In this document: piece after piece, positions 48,363-57,717 of the stretch | Position numbering within the stretch: the first letter of the stretch is position 1 | Layout: each line of letters opens with the position of its first letter | DNA from: Vibrio sp. qd031 | Lineage (GTDB): Bacteria; Pseudomonadota; Gammaproteobacteria; Enterobacterales; Vibrionaceae | Direction: 5' to 3' | DNA length: 64,000 bases | NCBI RefSeq assembly: GCF_002100145.1 | Contig: NZ_JXQD01000025.1 | Coordinates: 716,166 to 780,165 of the forward strand | The notes under the pieces: generated by a model | Seen by the model: the letters and a program-made list of their open reading frames with translations, nothing else | The model's database searches: none | Told to the model about the DNA's origin: nothing | Translations under genes and position numbers: made by a program

Positions 48363-48782
48363 TAGGTAAAACTAATAGCCCAAGTGACTGAATATAAAGC
48401 AGAAGAGGCCCTATTGGGCCTCTTTTTTTATTGTACTAATGACAATTTAGTGTCAATTATCAAATCGCGGCCACTGAATTAAGATTCTGTTAATATGTAT
48501 TATATTAGTGATATTACCTGCAACTGTATAATATTTACGTCAGATCGTCTATTGCTGTACAAAAAATAAGTAATTTCAAGGTAAGTCACTAATCTAGTTG
48601 ACAATTTTATTGTGAAAAATATTGGCGAAATTCATTTGTATGGCATACACTTTCTAAAAAGTCGCAATATGTGATTGATAGCAGTAGTGATTTTGACAGT
48701 AGCGCTTCTTAACCAAGAGTGTCTGTTCTCAGTATCCACTGCAGCTACAAGATGGTCGAATGTTAACGTTGAGGAATGTTAT
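48363..48782 (+). other. Intergenic region pheT-ihfA: terminator and AT-rich promoter zone
   Basis: A 420-base spacer. The first part holds the pheT terminator; the rest is very AT-rich with several promoter-like elements (TATAAT at 48527-48532; TTGACA at 48599-48604). No convincing coding frame is seen. The in-frame extension of ihfA back to 48675 has no family support and is rejected. Binding of IHF itself here is plausible, since ihfA is self-repressed in E. coli, but I could not find a good consensus site by eye. Confidence 0.55.
48402..48430 (+). terminator. Intrinsic terminator after pheT
   Basis: Stem AGAGGCCC / GGGCCTCT with loop TATT and a run of eight T residues. Confidence 0.88.
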
Positions 48783-49073
48783 ATGGCGCTCACTAAGGCT
48801 GATTTAGCCGAATACCTGTTTGAGAATGTAGGATTAAGCAAACGGGATGCAAAGGATACTGTAGAAGAATTTTTCGAAGAGATTCGTTGCGCGCTAGAGA
48901 ATGGCGAACAAGTAAAGTTGTCTGGATTTGGTAATTTTGACTTGCGAGACAAAAATGAACGTCCAGGACGTAATCCAAAGACTGGGGAAGATATTCCAAT
49001 ATCCGCAAGAAGGGTTGTTACTTTCCGTCCAGGTCAAAAGCTAAAATCTAGGGTAGAAAGTTTAAAAAAATAG
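48783..49073 (+). CDS. ihfA: Integration host factor alpha
   Basis: A 96-residue DNA-bending protein that pairs with Ihf[25 protein letters not shown] starts the protein and the beta-ribbon arm [24 protein letters not shown] carries the intercalating proline. ATG 48783 is correct: GAGGA precedes it and the length fits E. coli (99); the longer in-frame extension upstream is non-homologous. It follows pheST as in enterics but after a terminator and 420 bases. Confidence 0.98.
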   Translation: MALTKADLAEYLFENVGLSKRDAKDTVEEFFEEIRCALENGEQVKLSGFGNFDLRDKNERPGRNPKTGEDIPISARRVVTFRPGQKLKSRVESLKK

Positions 49074-49091
49074 CTTTAAGCTCTTCAATAT

Positions 49092-49116
49092 AAAGGTCAC
49101 TACGGTGGCCTTTTTT
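49092..49116 (+). terminator. Intrinsic terminator after ihfA
   Basis: Stem AAGGTCAC / GTGGCCTT (one G-U) with a T run. Confidence 0.8.
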
Positions 49117-49144
49117 AATCATCGCAAAAAATAAGAAGGGTGCA

Positions 49145-49801
49145 ATGAAGGAACAACAAGACCACGATTTTTGGCATCAAAAATGGGCGTCCAACAAAAT
49201 TGGTTTTCATCAACTTGAGGTGAACCCACACTTAGAAAAGCACTGGTTTAAAGTAGCACCCACAAAAGAGCAATCGGTTCTCGTCCCATTGTGTGGCAAA
49301 AGCGAAGACCTTATATGGTTATCACGATTTCATCATAACGTTATTGGCTGTGAATTGAGCGACATTGCGGTTAAAAGTTTTTTTGCGGAACATTTATATA
49401 CACCAACAGTCATCACCTTAGACTCGTCACACTCACTGTATGAGTTTGACGAGCTCTCTATCTACGTGGGCGACATTTTTACAGCACCACTAACACCGGT
49501 GGATAGAATATACGATCGCGCGGCACTTATAGCGCTTCCTGAAACGCTTCGCATTGAATACTCAAAACGGATGGACCAGCTTTTGGTAAGTGGTGGAAAA
49601 ATGTTACTCATTACCTTGAGTTACCCACAACACGAAAAGCAAGGCCCTCCATTTTCGGTAGAGCGCCAAGAAATAGAACGACTGTTTAACCACTATACCA
49701 TCACGTTGATTGACAGTGATGAGAGTGAATTTGAGCTGCAGAAAGCTAAATCCGGTGTTTCACGTTTTAGTGAACAAGTGTGGTTATTAGAAAAGCCTTA
49801 A
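49145..49801 (+). CDS. tpm: Thiopurine S-methyltransferase
   Basis: A 218-residue SAM-dependent methyltransferase. DFWHQKWASNKIGFHQ is the family signature at the N-terminus. VLVPLCGKSEDLIWLS carries the SAM loop and YDRAALIALPETLR follows near residue 125. In bacteria Tpm can methylate selenium and tellurium compounds as well as thiopurines. GAAGGGTGCA precedes the ATG. It converges with purT at a strong bidirectional terminator. Confidence 0.95.
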   Translation: MKEQQDHDFWHQKWASNKIGFHQLEVNPHLEKHWFKVAPTKEQSVLVPLCGKSEDLIWLSRFHHNVIGCELSDIAVKSFFAEHLYTPTVITLDSSHSLYEFDELSIYVGDIFTAPLTPVDRIYDRAALIALPETLRIEYSKRMDQLLVSGGKMLLITLSYPQHEKQGPPFSVERQEIERLFNHYTITLIDSDESEFELQKAKSGVSRFSEQVWLLEKP

Positions 49802-49803
49802 AC

Positions 49804-49836
49804 AAAAGGCCCGAGAGTGTCACTCTCGGGCCTTTT
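49804..49836. terminator. Bidirectional intrinsic terminator tpm/purT
   Basis: Very strong 16-bp stem from AAAAGGCCCGAGAGTG to its perfect complement CACTCTCGGGCCTTTT, with almost no loop, between two convergent genes. Confidence 0.9.
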
Positions 49837-49854
49837 GTTTTGTTGGGTCAGCAA

Positions 49855-51030
49855 CTAGTACTCTATTTTTACTCTGCTGGCGGCCAGTTTCGCAGCATCA
49901 ACGGCCTCTTCAATACTCTTAGCACGACTGATAGCAACGCCAAGTCTGCGTCTACCATTAATATTGGGTTTACCAAATAAGCGTAATTGGGTTGATGGAA
50001 CTGAAAGCGCGTTGTCCAATCCGTTATAGCGCAAGTTTTCTGATGTACCTTGCCCCAATATTACCGCAGAAGCCGAAGGGCCATATTGAACGATGTCGCC
50101 AATGGGAAAACCAGAGAATGCGCGTACATGCAATGCAAACTCAGACAGCTCTTGAGAGGTTAATGTCACTAAGCCGGTGTCATGCGGTCGAGGAGAGACC
50201 TCATTAAAAATAACCTTGTCACCTTTAATGAACAACTCCACTCCAAACAGTCCATAGCCACCCAGAGCGCTGACAATGGCGCCAGCTACTCTCTCAGACT
50301 CTGCTTTAGCTGCTGATGACATTTGCTGCGGCTGCCATGACTCGCGATAGTCTCCGTCTTCTTGACGGTGGCCAATAGGCGCACAAAAGTGAATCCCATC
50401 GCTGGCGCTTACCGTGAGAAGTGTGATTTCATAGTCAAAATCGATGAACCCTTCAACAATCACACGACCTGCACCTGCACGGCCTCCGTCTTGAGCGTAT
50501 TGCCAAGCCGCATCGATGTCGTCGACAGACTTAATAACGCTTTGGCCTTTACCAGACGAACTCATTACTGGCTTTACTACGCAAGGGACACCAACGTCGG
50601 CAACGGCGGCGTGAAAACTCTCGACGGTATCAGCAAATTGATAAGGAGAGGTCGGCAATTTAAGCTCCTCTGCAGCAAGTCGGCGAATACCTTCTCGATT
50701 CATCGTCAGCTTAGTAGCATTTGCTTTAGGAACAACTGTAAATCCCTCGCTTTCGAGATCAACCAGAGTATCGGTCGCTATCGCTTCAACTTCAGGGACA
50801 ATATAGGCCGGTTGCTCTTTCTCTACCAGCGCACGTATGGCGTTGCCATCTAACATGTCCAAGACTTCTGCTTGATGGGCCACTTGCATAGCGGGTGCGT
50901 GTGCATAACTGTCACAAGCGATGACGTAGTACCCTAAACGCTGACACTCAATGGCCACTTCCTTACCTAATTCTCCCGATCCAAGCAGTAAGACTTTTGT
51001 TGCGGATACCGATGTTGCCGAGCCAATCAT
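49855..51030 (-). CDS. purT: Formate-dependent phosphoribosylglycinamide formyltransferase
   Basis: A 391-residue ATP-grasp enzyme that formylates GAR using formate and ATP in purine synthesis. The N-terminal nucleotide-like loop [22 protein letters not shown] starts the fold. The ATP-grasp shows [14 protein letters not shown] and [16 protein letters not shown], then [16 protein letters not shown] with metal ligands. ATG 51030 (MIGSATSVS) is preferred, with AGG five bases before it; the in-frame GTG at 51036 is an alternative. Length fits E. coli (392). A PurR box lies about 60 bases upstream. Confidence 0.97.
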   Translation of the reverse strand: MIGSATSVSATKVLLLGSGELGKEVAIECQRLGYYVIACDSYAHAPAMQVAHQAEVLDMLDGNAIRALVEKEQPAYIVPEVEAIATDTLVDLESEGFTVVPKANATKLTMNREGIRRLAAEELKLPTSPYQFADTVESFHAAVADVGVPCVVKPVMSSSGKGQSVIKSVDDIDAAWQYAQDGGRAGAGRVIVEGFIDFDYEITLLTVSASDGIHFCAPIGHRQEDGDYRESWQPQQMSSAAKAESERVAGAIVSALGGYGLFGVELFIKGDKVIFNEVSPRPHDTGLVTLTSQELSEFALHVRAFSGFPIGDIVQYGPSASAVILGQGTSENLRYNGLDNALSVPSTQLRLFGKPNINGRRRLGVAISRAKSIEEAVDAAKLAASRVKIEY

Positions 51031-51087
51031 ATACACCTCAAATGGTTGTAGAAATTTTCCCTCGCATGATACGGATTTTTACTCTGG

Positions 51088-51103
51088 ACGCAATCGTTTG
51101 CTT
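51088..51103. promoter_or_regulatory. PurR operator upstream of purT
   Basis: ACGCAATCGTTTGCTT differs from the PurR consensus ACGCAAACGTTTGCNT at one base. It lies about 60 bases before the purT start. Confidence 0.75.
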
Positions 51104-51108
51104 GTAAA

Positions 51109-51142
51109 CAAAAAAACAAAGGCTGCTTATCATAAGCAGCCT
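51109..51142 (-). terminator. Intrinsic terminator after cdd
   Basis: Stem GGCTGCTTAT / ATAAGCAGCC preceded on the plus strand by an A run, giving a U-tract on the minus strand. Confidence 0.82.
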
Positions 51143-51163
51143 CAGGTGTTTATGTGGTACCAA

Positions 51164-52051
51164 CTAGATATTGGTATAGATAAGAGGGATGTCTGGATCG
51201 ATTACGTCTAACGTCGCTTGTGTATCAGCAAGATGCGAAATCGCACCACCACTGGCTTCAACAAGCGCTACCGATTGGATATCACTAAATTGAAACCCAT
51301 GAATGAGAACTTGTGAAAGCGCAACCTGCAATGGCGGCAGAGAAGGGTTAAAGGCGGCATTTTCAGCATACGATCCAATGAAAACTTTACCGTTAGCCAA
51401 CTCGATTGCGATGCCGCTATGATCACCCGTATAAGGGGCATGACTCATATTAGCCCCATCAACCGCTCGCTGTAACAGTGGGTGTTGTTGGTCCAGAGAA
51501 TAACCATGAGACGTTGGGTGCATTAACCCCTCTGTAACATTAAGATCTTTTGGCCCAAATGAATCGGGTAAATAATAATGAAGAGGCTGGGCAGCGTGAT
51601 CAGGTAATTGAATATTAAACTCACTTGCACAATCAAGCTCATTCATGAACTGGCGACAGTGACCGCATGGACTGTAGTTAATGGTGATATTGGTTATTGC
51701 TGTTTCGCCTTTTATCCACGCATGGCTAATAGCGGACTGCTCTGCGTGAACCGTTTGACCTAACTGTGCTCCGGTAAATTCCATATTGGCGCCAAAATAC
51801 AATTTACCGGACTTACCCGTCACGATGGCACCCACATTAAATTTGGAGATGGGTGTGTAAGAAAAAGAGGCAGCCAATGGCAACAAGGCCAACTTTAATT
51901 GCGACTCATCCAATCCGGATGCATCGGAAAGGGCTTTCACACTCTGTTTGGCGATTGTGGCATCAAAACCTGGAGCCGTCATTAGGTCACGGACTGGTTG
52001 CTGTAGAGCGTTGGGCAACGCTTGGATTATCATTTCTCTTTGAGAGTGCAT
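51164..52051 (-). CDS. cdd: Cytidine deaminase, two-domain form
   Basis: A 295-residue zinc enzyme converting cytidine and deoxycytidine to uridine forms. The active-site HAEQSAISHAWIKGE and PCGHCRQFMNEL supply the His/Glu and the two cysteine zinc ligands. ALLPLAASFSYTPISKFNVGAIV aligns with E. coli Cdd. The second, non-catalytic half is present, as in the dimeric E. coli enzyme (294). I prefer ATG 52051 (MHSQREMII), with AAGG upstream, over an ATG at 52087. The yohJ-yohK-cdd order is that of E. coli. Confidence 0.95.
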   Translation of the reverse strand: MHSQREMIIQALPNALQQPVRDLMTAPGFDATIAKQSVKALSDASGLDESQLKLALLPLAASFSYTPISKFNVGAIVTGKSGKLYFGANMEFTGAQLGQTVHAEQSAISHAWIKGETAITNITINYSPCGHCRQFMNELDCASEFNIQLPDHAAQPLHYYLPDSFGPKDLNVTEGLMHPTSHGYSLDQQHPLLQRAVDGANMSHAPYTGDHSGIAIELANGKVFIGSYAENAAFNPSLPPLQVALSQVLIHGFQFSDIQSVALVEASGGAISHLADTQATLDVIDPDIPLIYTNI

Positions 52052-52154
52052 AGTAAACCTTAAAGGATCGTCGTTTTCGTCAATCATAAGCCATCACAAT
52101 GCTTTTAATTGCGATCATTTTTGTGAATCTAGTGTCGCTTCACAATGTAATTGA

Positions 52155-52835
52155 TTACATGATTGAGTGTAGCGCAACGGTAAATACTAACGGAGCCAAA
52201 ATTGAGGTAAATACGCCGCAAAGCACCAGTGCAAGGGAGCTAAACGCAGCATCTTGTTGCGACTTTTCATAACAGGTAGCGGTCCCCAGCGCATGAGATA
52301 CCGTGCCCATAGTTAAGCCCTTGGCTATTGGGTGGGTTATGTTTAATGCACTAAAAATAGGGTAGGCAAACAGCGCACCAACGATCCCTGCTAATAGTAC
52401 TAATATCGCAGCAATCGCTGGGACACCACCAAATTGCTCGGCAATTTCCATCGAGATAGCGGTGGTGACAGATTTTCCTAAGATACTCGCAAGCAACGTC
52501 TCTTCAGCACCCATAATGACCGCTAACCCTATTGCGCTGGTCATCGCAGCGAGTGAACCGACAAAGCAGCAGGTAGTGATCACTTTCCAATTCTGGCGTA
52601 TGGCAGGCAGTTGCTCGTAGAGCGGGTAAGCTAAGGCTACAACAGCCGGCCCCAGTAAATGGTTGAGCAGGTCGTTATTGTGATAATAGGTGTGATAGGG
52701 GACATTAAACCACAGCAGCAGTGGAATAATAATGGCCATACTTAAGAGCAGCGGGTTGGCAAAAGGCGAGCTTATTTTACTGCATAACCAGCGAACAAAA
52801 AAATACACACCAACAGTGACAAAAAGCCAAACCAT
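52155..52835 (-). CDS. yohK: LrgB/CidB family (YohK-like) membrane protein
   Basis: A 226-residue inner-membrane protein with seven to eight helices. LLNHLLGPAVVALAYPLYEQ and SVTTAISMEIAEQFGGVPAIAA, then KGLTMGTVSHALGTATCYE, are the LrgB/CidB signatures. LrgAB/CidAB systems act in pyruvate uptake and in holin-like control of autolysis in some bacteria. The ATG overlaps the LrgA-type stop by one base (TAATG). Confidence 0.92.
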   Translation of the reverse strand: MVWLFVTVGVYFFVRWLCSKISSPFANPLLLSMAIIIPLLLWFNVPYHTYYHNNDLLNHLLGPAVVALAYPLYEQLPAIRQNWKVITTCCFVGSLAAMTSAIGLAVIMGAEETLLASILGKSVTTAISMEIAEQFGGVPAIAAILVLLAGIVGALFAYPIFSALNITHPIAKGLTMGTVSHALGTATCYEKSQQDAAFSSLALVLCGVFTSILAPLVFTVALHSIM

Positions 52836-53194
52836 TATTTTTTACCCACTAGAATTCGTTCTAAAAGTAGAGCCATAATCACCAATACAATTAATGACCC
52901 TCCAACCGTACTGACAATGATCATCCAAAAGTTATCGGCTAACGTATCGAGGTGTACCATTAGCCCAACACTGACAGGAACAAACAGTAGAATCATATAT
53001 TTGATCAACAATGAGGCAGACTTTTCCACCCACACTGGCTTTACCGCACCTGAAACCAGCAAACCAAACAACAGAAGCAAGCCAATTACACTGCCAGGCA
53101 CCGCTAAGTGCAATACGTGCTGCAACGTATTGCCAATAAATAAGCACAGTACGATGAGTGCCGCCGAGGTAATATATCGAAGGAGTAAATTCAC
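52835..53194 (-). CDS. yohJ: LrgA/CidA family (YohJ-like) membrane protein
   Basis: A 119-residue inner-membrane protein with four hydrophobic helices. LFIGNTLQHVLHLAVPGSVIGLLLLFGLL and MILLFVPVSVGLMVHLD are typical of the LrgA/CidA holin-like partner. The start is GTG at 53194 and the Shine-Dalgarno is weak. It is coupled to yohK, and sbcB lies just upstream on the same strand. Confidence 0.9.
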   Translation of the reverse strand: MNLLLRYITSAALIVLCLFIGNTLQHVLHLAVPGSVIGLLLLFGLLVSGAVKPVWVEKSASLLIKYMILLFVPVSVGLMVHLDTLADNFWMIIVSTVGGSLIVLVIMALLLERILVGKK

Positions 53195-53206
53195 CTATAG
53201 CTCTCT

Positions 53207-54622
53207 TCAGTTTTCGAGTGATTCAATATAATGGCTAACACTCTCAATAAGACCTCGCTTACTTTCGTCGCCATAGTACTGATTGTATAGGGCCTCTAAA
53301 TTGAATTTATAGTCCGGTAAACGATCGTAAAAATAGTCATAACAGTGTGCTTGCCATTGACGCTGCTCATCTGGCGTCAATGTGTGCGGATAATGCCTAG
53401 CTCGATAATGAAACAGCAGTGGGGCGATCCTAGGATCGTCAAACTCAATATCTAGCACTGCCAACTGCTCGGGGGAGGAATGACGAATAATGTCCATTGC
53501 AGAGCGCGCCGCAGGACTAAAAAAGCCATCATACAGCTTGCTTTCAACGTCAGATTTTTCTGGGTACTCTTGCTGCTGACTGAACACCCACAATAGTTTC
53601 TCTTTTATATCGTGGTTGCTACGAACGATCTCGAGATGTTGCAAACACTGGGCGCGATCGATCCCCAATCGCTCTGCCGCTTGTGGCGTAAGCGTTTTAG
53701 GCGGAGCCAAAATAGGGCACTTATTAAGGTGGATCACTTTAACCGGAATAGGGAGATCGTTCCCTAACTCGGAGCGCTTGGTGTATAAGCGAGCCATAAT
53801 CTCGTCTTCATTTAGAGTCAGCAGTGGCTCAGGATCGTGCGCAAGGTCTACGACAATCAATGCGTTTTTATTGCTAGGGTGCCATGCTATAGGCACAACC
53901 CAACTGGTATAGCCTCTTTCACTGCCGAACATACCCGATACGTGGACCAGTGGAGTCTGTTTTACCACATCGACCAATTTGGTCAGTTCATTTTTTGTAC
54001 GCAGCGACAGCAAGTAATCGAACATTTTTGGTTGAGCGGCTCGAACAATTTTCGCAAGTTCAATCGTTGCAATGACGTCCGCCATTGCGTCGTGCGCATT
54101 TTCATGTTCTATGCCATTGGCGGCAGAAAGGTGTTCAAGTTTAAAACTGGGTAACCCATCGTCGTTTTCAGGCCAATTAATTCCTTCTGGGCGTAGGGCG
54201 TGCACAGCGCGCATCACATCCAATAAATCCCAACGAGAATTACCGTTTTGCCAGCTCCAACCATAAGGATCAATGAAGTTTCGATAGCAGGTATAACGTG
54301 TGACTTCGTCATCAAAGCGGACATTGTTATAGCCTAAGCTAATGGTGTCTGGCTTAGACAGCTCTTGATGGATTTTGTCGATAAATTCCGGTTCTGGTAA
54401 CCCTTCACGACGCGCTTTTTGTGGCGTGATTTTAGTTAACAATACGGCTTCTGGGCTAGGAAGGTAATCGGTGGGTGGTTGGCAGTAAATGACCAGTGGT
54501 TCGCCGATAATATTAAGCTCTGCATCGCAACGGACCCCAGCAAATTGAGAGGGTCTGTCGGTGGCAGGGTTGACACCCCAAGTTTCGTAATCAAAAAAGA
54601 AAAACGTTTTTCCGCTGCTCAT
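53207..54622 (-). CDS. sbcB: Exodeoxyribonuclease I
   Basis: A 471-residue single-strand 3'-5' exonuclease used in recombination and mismatch repair. The DEDD core shows FFDYETWGVNP (Exo I), SLGYNNVRFDDEVTRY (Exo II) and HDAMADVIATIELA (Exo III). The C-terminal ExoI-specific region is present and the length matches E. coli (475). It is divergent in function from neighbours; yohJ follows after 12 bases. Confidence 0.97.
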   Translation of the reverse strand: MSSGKTFFFFDYETWGVNPATDRPSQFAGVRCDAELNIIGEPLVIYCQPPTDYLPSPEAVLLTKITPQKARREGLPEPEFIDKIHQELSKPDTISLGYNNVRFDDEVTRYTCYRNFIDPYGWSWQNGNSRWDLLDVMRAVHALRPEGINWPENDDGLPSFKLEHLSAANGIEHENAHDAMADVIATIELAKIVRAAQPKMFDYLLSLRTKNELTKLVDVVKQTPLVHVSGMFGSERGYTSWVVPIAWHPSNKNALIVVDLAHDPEPLLTLNEDEIMARLYTKRSELGNDLPIPVKVIHLNKCPILAPPKTLTPQAAERLGIDRAQCLQHLEIVRSNHDIKEKLLWVFSQQQEYPEKSDVESKLYDGFFSPAARSAMDIIRHSSPEQLAVLDIEFDDPRIAPLLFHYRARHYPHTLTPDEQRQWQAHCYDYFYDRLPDYKFNLEALYNQYYGDESKRGLIESVSHYIESLEN

Positions 54623-54718
54623 AACATCAAGCCAGTATTAGATTTTCTTTATTACAGCACCTTCTATTTTTCAAAGCAATTCAAACTCAAAGCATAAGCT
54701 GTTTTTGAGCTTCAAAAA

Positions 54719-54748
54719 CAAAAAAAGCCAGCCACAATGGGCTAGCTT
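54719..54748 (-). terminator. Intrinsic terminator after tcyP
   Basis: On the minus strand AAGCTAGCC pairs with GGCTGGCTT (one G-U) and is followed by seven U residues. Confidence 0.8.
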
Positions 54749-54766
54749 GATTAAATAAAAGCCAAT

Positions 54767-56140
54767 TTAAGCGTTAGCGGATTCGAGCTCCGCTGGCGTC
54801 TCTTCTTGCTTAAGCAGTTTACTCGTAATCGTTCCTGCGGTCATTGCACCGGACACATTTAACGCGGTACGTGCCATATCGATAAGAGGTTCGATAGAAA
54901 TAAGTAACGCCGCAATAGTGACGGGTAGCCCCATTGCAGGCAATACAATGAGCGCTGCGAAGGTAGCTCCGCCACCCACACCTGCAATACCAAATGAGCT
55001 GATCATTATGATAGCAACCAGAGAAGTGATAAACCCAATGTCCATCGGATTAATACCAACCGTTGGGGCAACCATAACAGCTAGCATAGCTGGATAGATA
55101 CCAGCACATCCATTTTGACCAATGGTCGCACCAAATGATGCTGAAAGGTTTGCAATCGCTGGCGGAACTTTTAGTTTGGTGATTTGTGCTTCCACGTTAA
55201 GAGGAATGGTTGCCGCCGAGCTTCGAGAAGTAAATGCAAAGGTCAGCACTGGCCAAATCTTTTTAAAATATTCTTTTGGGCTGACACCGACAAAAGATAC
55301 CAACAGACCATGTACCAAAAACATTAGACCAATCGCGACGTAGCTCGCGACAATAAAACCTAACAGGTTAAGAATATCCGTTGCTGACGATGTCGCGACC
55401 ACTTTAGTCATTAGCCCAGCAATACCATAAGGGGTAAGCGCCATGATCATTTTCACCAAACGCATAACAATAGATTGAATGGCTTCGACAAAAGTACGAA
55501 TTGGTGTTTCTAGCTCTTTTTTCTCTTGCATTACTTTACGCGCAGCAATACCCACAAGGATGCCAAAAATGACCACAGCAATAATGGATGTTGAGCGTGC
55601 GCCGGTTAAGTCATTAAACGGATTGGTTGGAATGAAGCTTAATAGCATTTGTGGAATGCTTAGGTCGCTGACACTATCTGCGCGGCTTTCTAACAGCGCA
55701 ATTCGAGCTGTTTCGCGACTGCCTTCTACCAAGCCTTCAGCCGTTAGGCCAAAGGCTTGAGTAACCGCGATCCCTATCAATGCAGAGATGGCTGTTGTTA
55801 CCATAAGCACGCCGATGGTTAAGCCACTGATTTTGCCTAGAGAGCCTGAGTTATCAAGCTTCACGACCGCAGAAATCATAGACACGAGAACTAACGGCAT
55901 TATTACCATTTTCAGTAGGCTAACATAACCATTGCCGACCACATTAGTCCAGTCGATGGTTTCTTTAATGATGGCCGCGGAATCGCTATAAACAAGCTGA
56001 AGCACTAAGCCAAAACCGCTGCCTAACATAAGCCCGGTTAGAACAAGGAAAGAAAGTGTGCGTTCTTGGCGCTGTTGCTTAAATAAGAAAGCGAGTAATA
56101 CAGCAAATACCGCTAAATTTGCAATGACAGCAACTGACAT
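54767..56140 (-). CDS. tcyP: L-cystine/dicarboxylate symporter family transporter (TcyP-like)
   Basis: A 457-residue secondary transporter of the DAACS family with about nine helices and hairpin loops. The substrate-binding segment [21 protein letters not shown] and the following [29 protein letters not shown] and [16 protein letters not shown] are highly conserved. It resembles the sodium-dependent L-cystine transporter TcyP (YdjN) more than glutamate GltP. A 414-base spacer separates it from astE. Confidence 0.9.
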   Translation of the reverse strand: MSVAVIANLAVFAVLLAFLFKQQRQERTLSFLVLTGLMLGSGFGLVLQLVYSDSAAIIKETIDWTNVVGNGYVSLLKMVIMPLVLVSMISAVVKLDNSGSLGKISGLTIGVLMVTTAISALIGIAVTQAFGLTAEGLVEGSRETARIALLESRADSVSDLSIPQMLLSFIPTNPFNDLTGARSTSIIAVVIFGILVGIAARKVMQEKKELETPIRTFVEAIQSIVMRLVKMIMALTPYGIAGLMTKVVATSSATDILNLLGFIVASYVAIGLMFLVHGLLVSFVGVSPKEYFKKIWPVLTFAFTSRSSAATIPLNVEAQITKLKVPPAIANLSASFGATIGQNGCAGIYPAMLAVMVAPTVGINPMDIGFITSLVAIIMISSFGIAGVGGGATFAALIVLPAMGLPVTIAALLISIEPLIDMARTALNVSGAMTAGTITSKLLKQEETPAELESANA

Positions 56141-56554
56141 AATGAGTTCCTATATTATTGGAGTTTTAAAATCAACCGACGAAACGTCTCTATATTGAGA
56201 ACGGCAGCATACAGTGTCTATTTGAACTCTCTAAATGCCTTTTTCTTCTTAATCATAACCGCAAACTATATCCGTAACATTTGTAATGATATCGAGTTAA
56301 AACCAAACATTATCATGGTGCAATCACTCACTTTCGCCCAATAAATGAGCGACTTAAAAATAATATGCAACAGGCTTGAAGTGGCTCTCAAAAAAAAGGG
56401 CTCAATTCAACGTAGAGAGCTCTTTCGGTTATGATCTAGATTGAATCGTCGATAGTTGGGCGTAAAAACTTTGAGAGTGTCTTAAGCAATGTAGACATCG
56501 TTTGCAAATGACAAATCGAAGTTAACCATCACCAGAAGCAAGGAGTGCGGTAGA
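56141..56554. other. Intergenic region tcyP-astE, nothing firmly identified
   Basis: A 414-base divergent spacer. It is AT-rich with scattered promoter-like sites for both genes. I found no coding frame, no recognisable riboswitch and no strong hairpin. A half-site resembling PurR (CGTTTGC near 56500) is too weak to call. Confidence 0.5.
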
Positions 56555-57595
56555 ATGCCGTTGTTTTCTCAAAGTTTTTTACATGACACCTTAGAACATC
56601 ACCGACTTACCGGGCGTGACACTGTCACTGAAAAGTCTGTCACATTAGACAATTTAACCAACGTCAGTTTACTGGAAAGCGGCTATCTACTTGTTGAACC
56701 GGCATCGATAACGCCAGACACTAAACATATTGTTATTTCTAGCGGTGTACACGGTGACGAAACTGCGCCAATGGAGTCGGTCAATCACCTCGTTACTGAT
56801 ATCTTAAGTGGAAAAGTAGAGTCAAAGCATCGCTTGCTGGTGTTTTTTGGCCACCCAGAAGCTACGCTCAGTCATTCAAGGTTTGTGGTCGAAAACTTAA
56901 ATAGACTGTTTGGCGAAGCACCCGATTATTCTAATAAAGAAACGGCTATTGCGTTACGAATAAAGCAGCACATTGATGCCTTTTTTGCTGGCACCGATCC
57001 AGCAACTCGCTGGCACTTCGATTTGCATTGCGCAATCCGCGGCTCTAAACACTATACCTTTGCAGTCAGTCCAAAAACCTTAAAACCCACCAGAAGTCGG
57101 GCGCTTATTGAATTTATGGATGCAGCCAAACTAGAAGCCGTACTCCTGTCTAACTCCCCAAGCCCAACCTGCAGTTGGTACTCGGCGGAAAATCACAGTG
57201 CACAAGCAGTGACGGTAGAGCTAGGACAAGTAGCGCCTCTGTGGCAAAACGATTTAGCTCGGATCCAACCATTTTTTGATGCGCTTACCTGCCTCATCAC
57301 TGATAGGCCGTTACCACCGCAACCTCACACCATCATCACTTATCGGGTCAATAGAACCATCACTCGCCACTTTGAAAACTTCCAGTTTAACTTCGCTAAA
57401 GATGTAGAGAACTTTACGTCATTTGAGTTAGGCGATGTCCTTGGGCATGACGGCGAGCAGATATTAACCACCAAGGTGGCCCATGAAGCGGTTGTGTTCC
57501 CAAACCCTAATGTCGTTGTGGGTCAAAGAGCTGCATTAATGGTGTGTAAAGTAGCCACAAGATATGAGAATCAGCAGTTAGTCTACGATGCATAA
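56555..57595 (+). CDS. astE: Succinylglutamate desuccinylase
   Basis: A 346-residue zinc hydrolase, last step of the arginine succinyltransferase (AST) catabolic pathway, releasing glutamate and succinate. The zinc site is seen in ISSGVHGDETAPMES (His, Glu) and in WHFDLHCAIRGS (second His). The glutamate general base lies in TVELGQVAPLW. AAGGAG precedes the ATG by 9 bases. No other ast gene is in the window, so the pathway genes are elsewhere, unlike the clustered E. coli astCADBE. Confidence 0.93.
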   Translation: MPLFSQSFLHDTLEHHRLTGRDTVTEKSVTLDNLTNVSLLESGYLLVEPASITPDTKHIVISSGVHGDETAPMESVNHLVTDILSGKVESKHRLLVFFGHPEATLSHSRFVVENLNRLFGEAPDYSNKETAIALRIKQHIDAFFAGTDPATRWHFDLHCAIRGSKHYTFAVSPKTLKPTRSRALIEFMDAAKLEAVLLSNSPSPTCSWYSAENHSAQAVTVELGQVAPLWQNDLARIQPFFDALTCLITDRPLPPQPHTIITYRVNRTITRHFENFQFNFAKDVENFTSFELGDVLGHDGEQILTTKVAHEAVVFPNPNVVVGQRAALMVCKVATRYENQQLVYDA

Positions 57596-57672
57596 CGCTA
57601 TGGCTATTACATTAAGCGCATTGCATTAAGACCATTGCATCGAGACCGCAGCACTAAGTCGCGGTGCAATAA

Positions 57673-57696
57673 AAAGGCGCTATCAATAGCGCCTTT
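57673..57696. terminator. Bidirectional intrinsic terminator
   Basis: Stem AAAGGCGCTA / TAGCGCCTTT with loop TCAA, between astE (+) and the esterase (-). Confidence 0.87.
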
Positions 57697-57717
57697 ATTA
57701 TTCGCATAGAACACGCC

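Noticed and set aside
48675..48782. N-terminal extension of ihfA by 36 residues
   Set aside because: Sequence before ATG 48783 is not IHF-like, and a Shine-Dalgarno is placed correctly for 48783.
52080..52160. CRP or CytR site before cdd
   Set aside because: TGTGA and TCACA halves are there, but separated by 13 rather than 6 bases; the TGTAATTGATTACA palindrome overlaps the end of yohK and fits no consensus I know.
56490..56520. PurR-like half-site before astE
   Set aside because: Only one half (CGTTTGC) matches; astE is not a purine gene.
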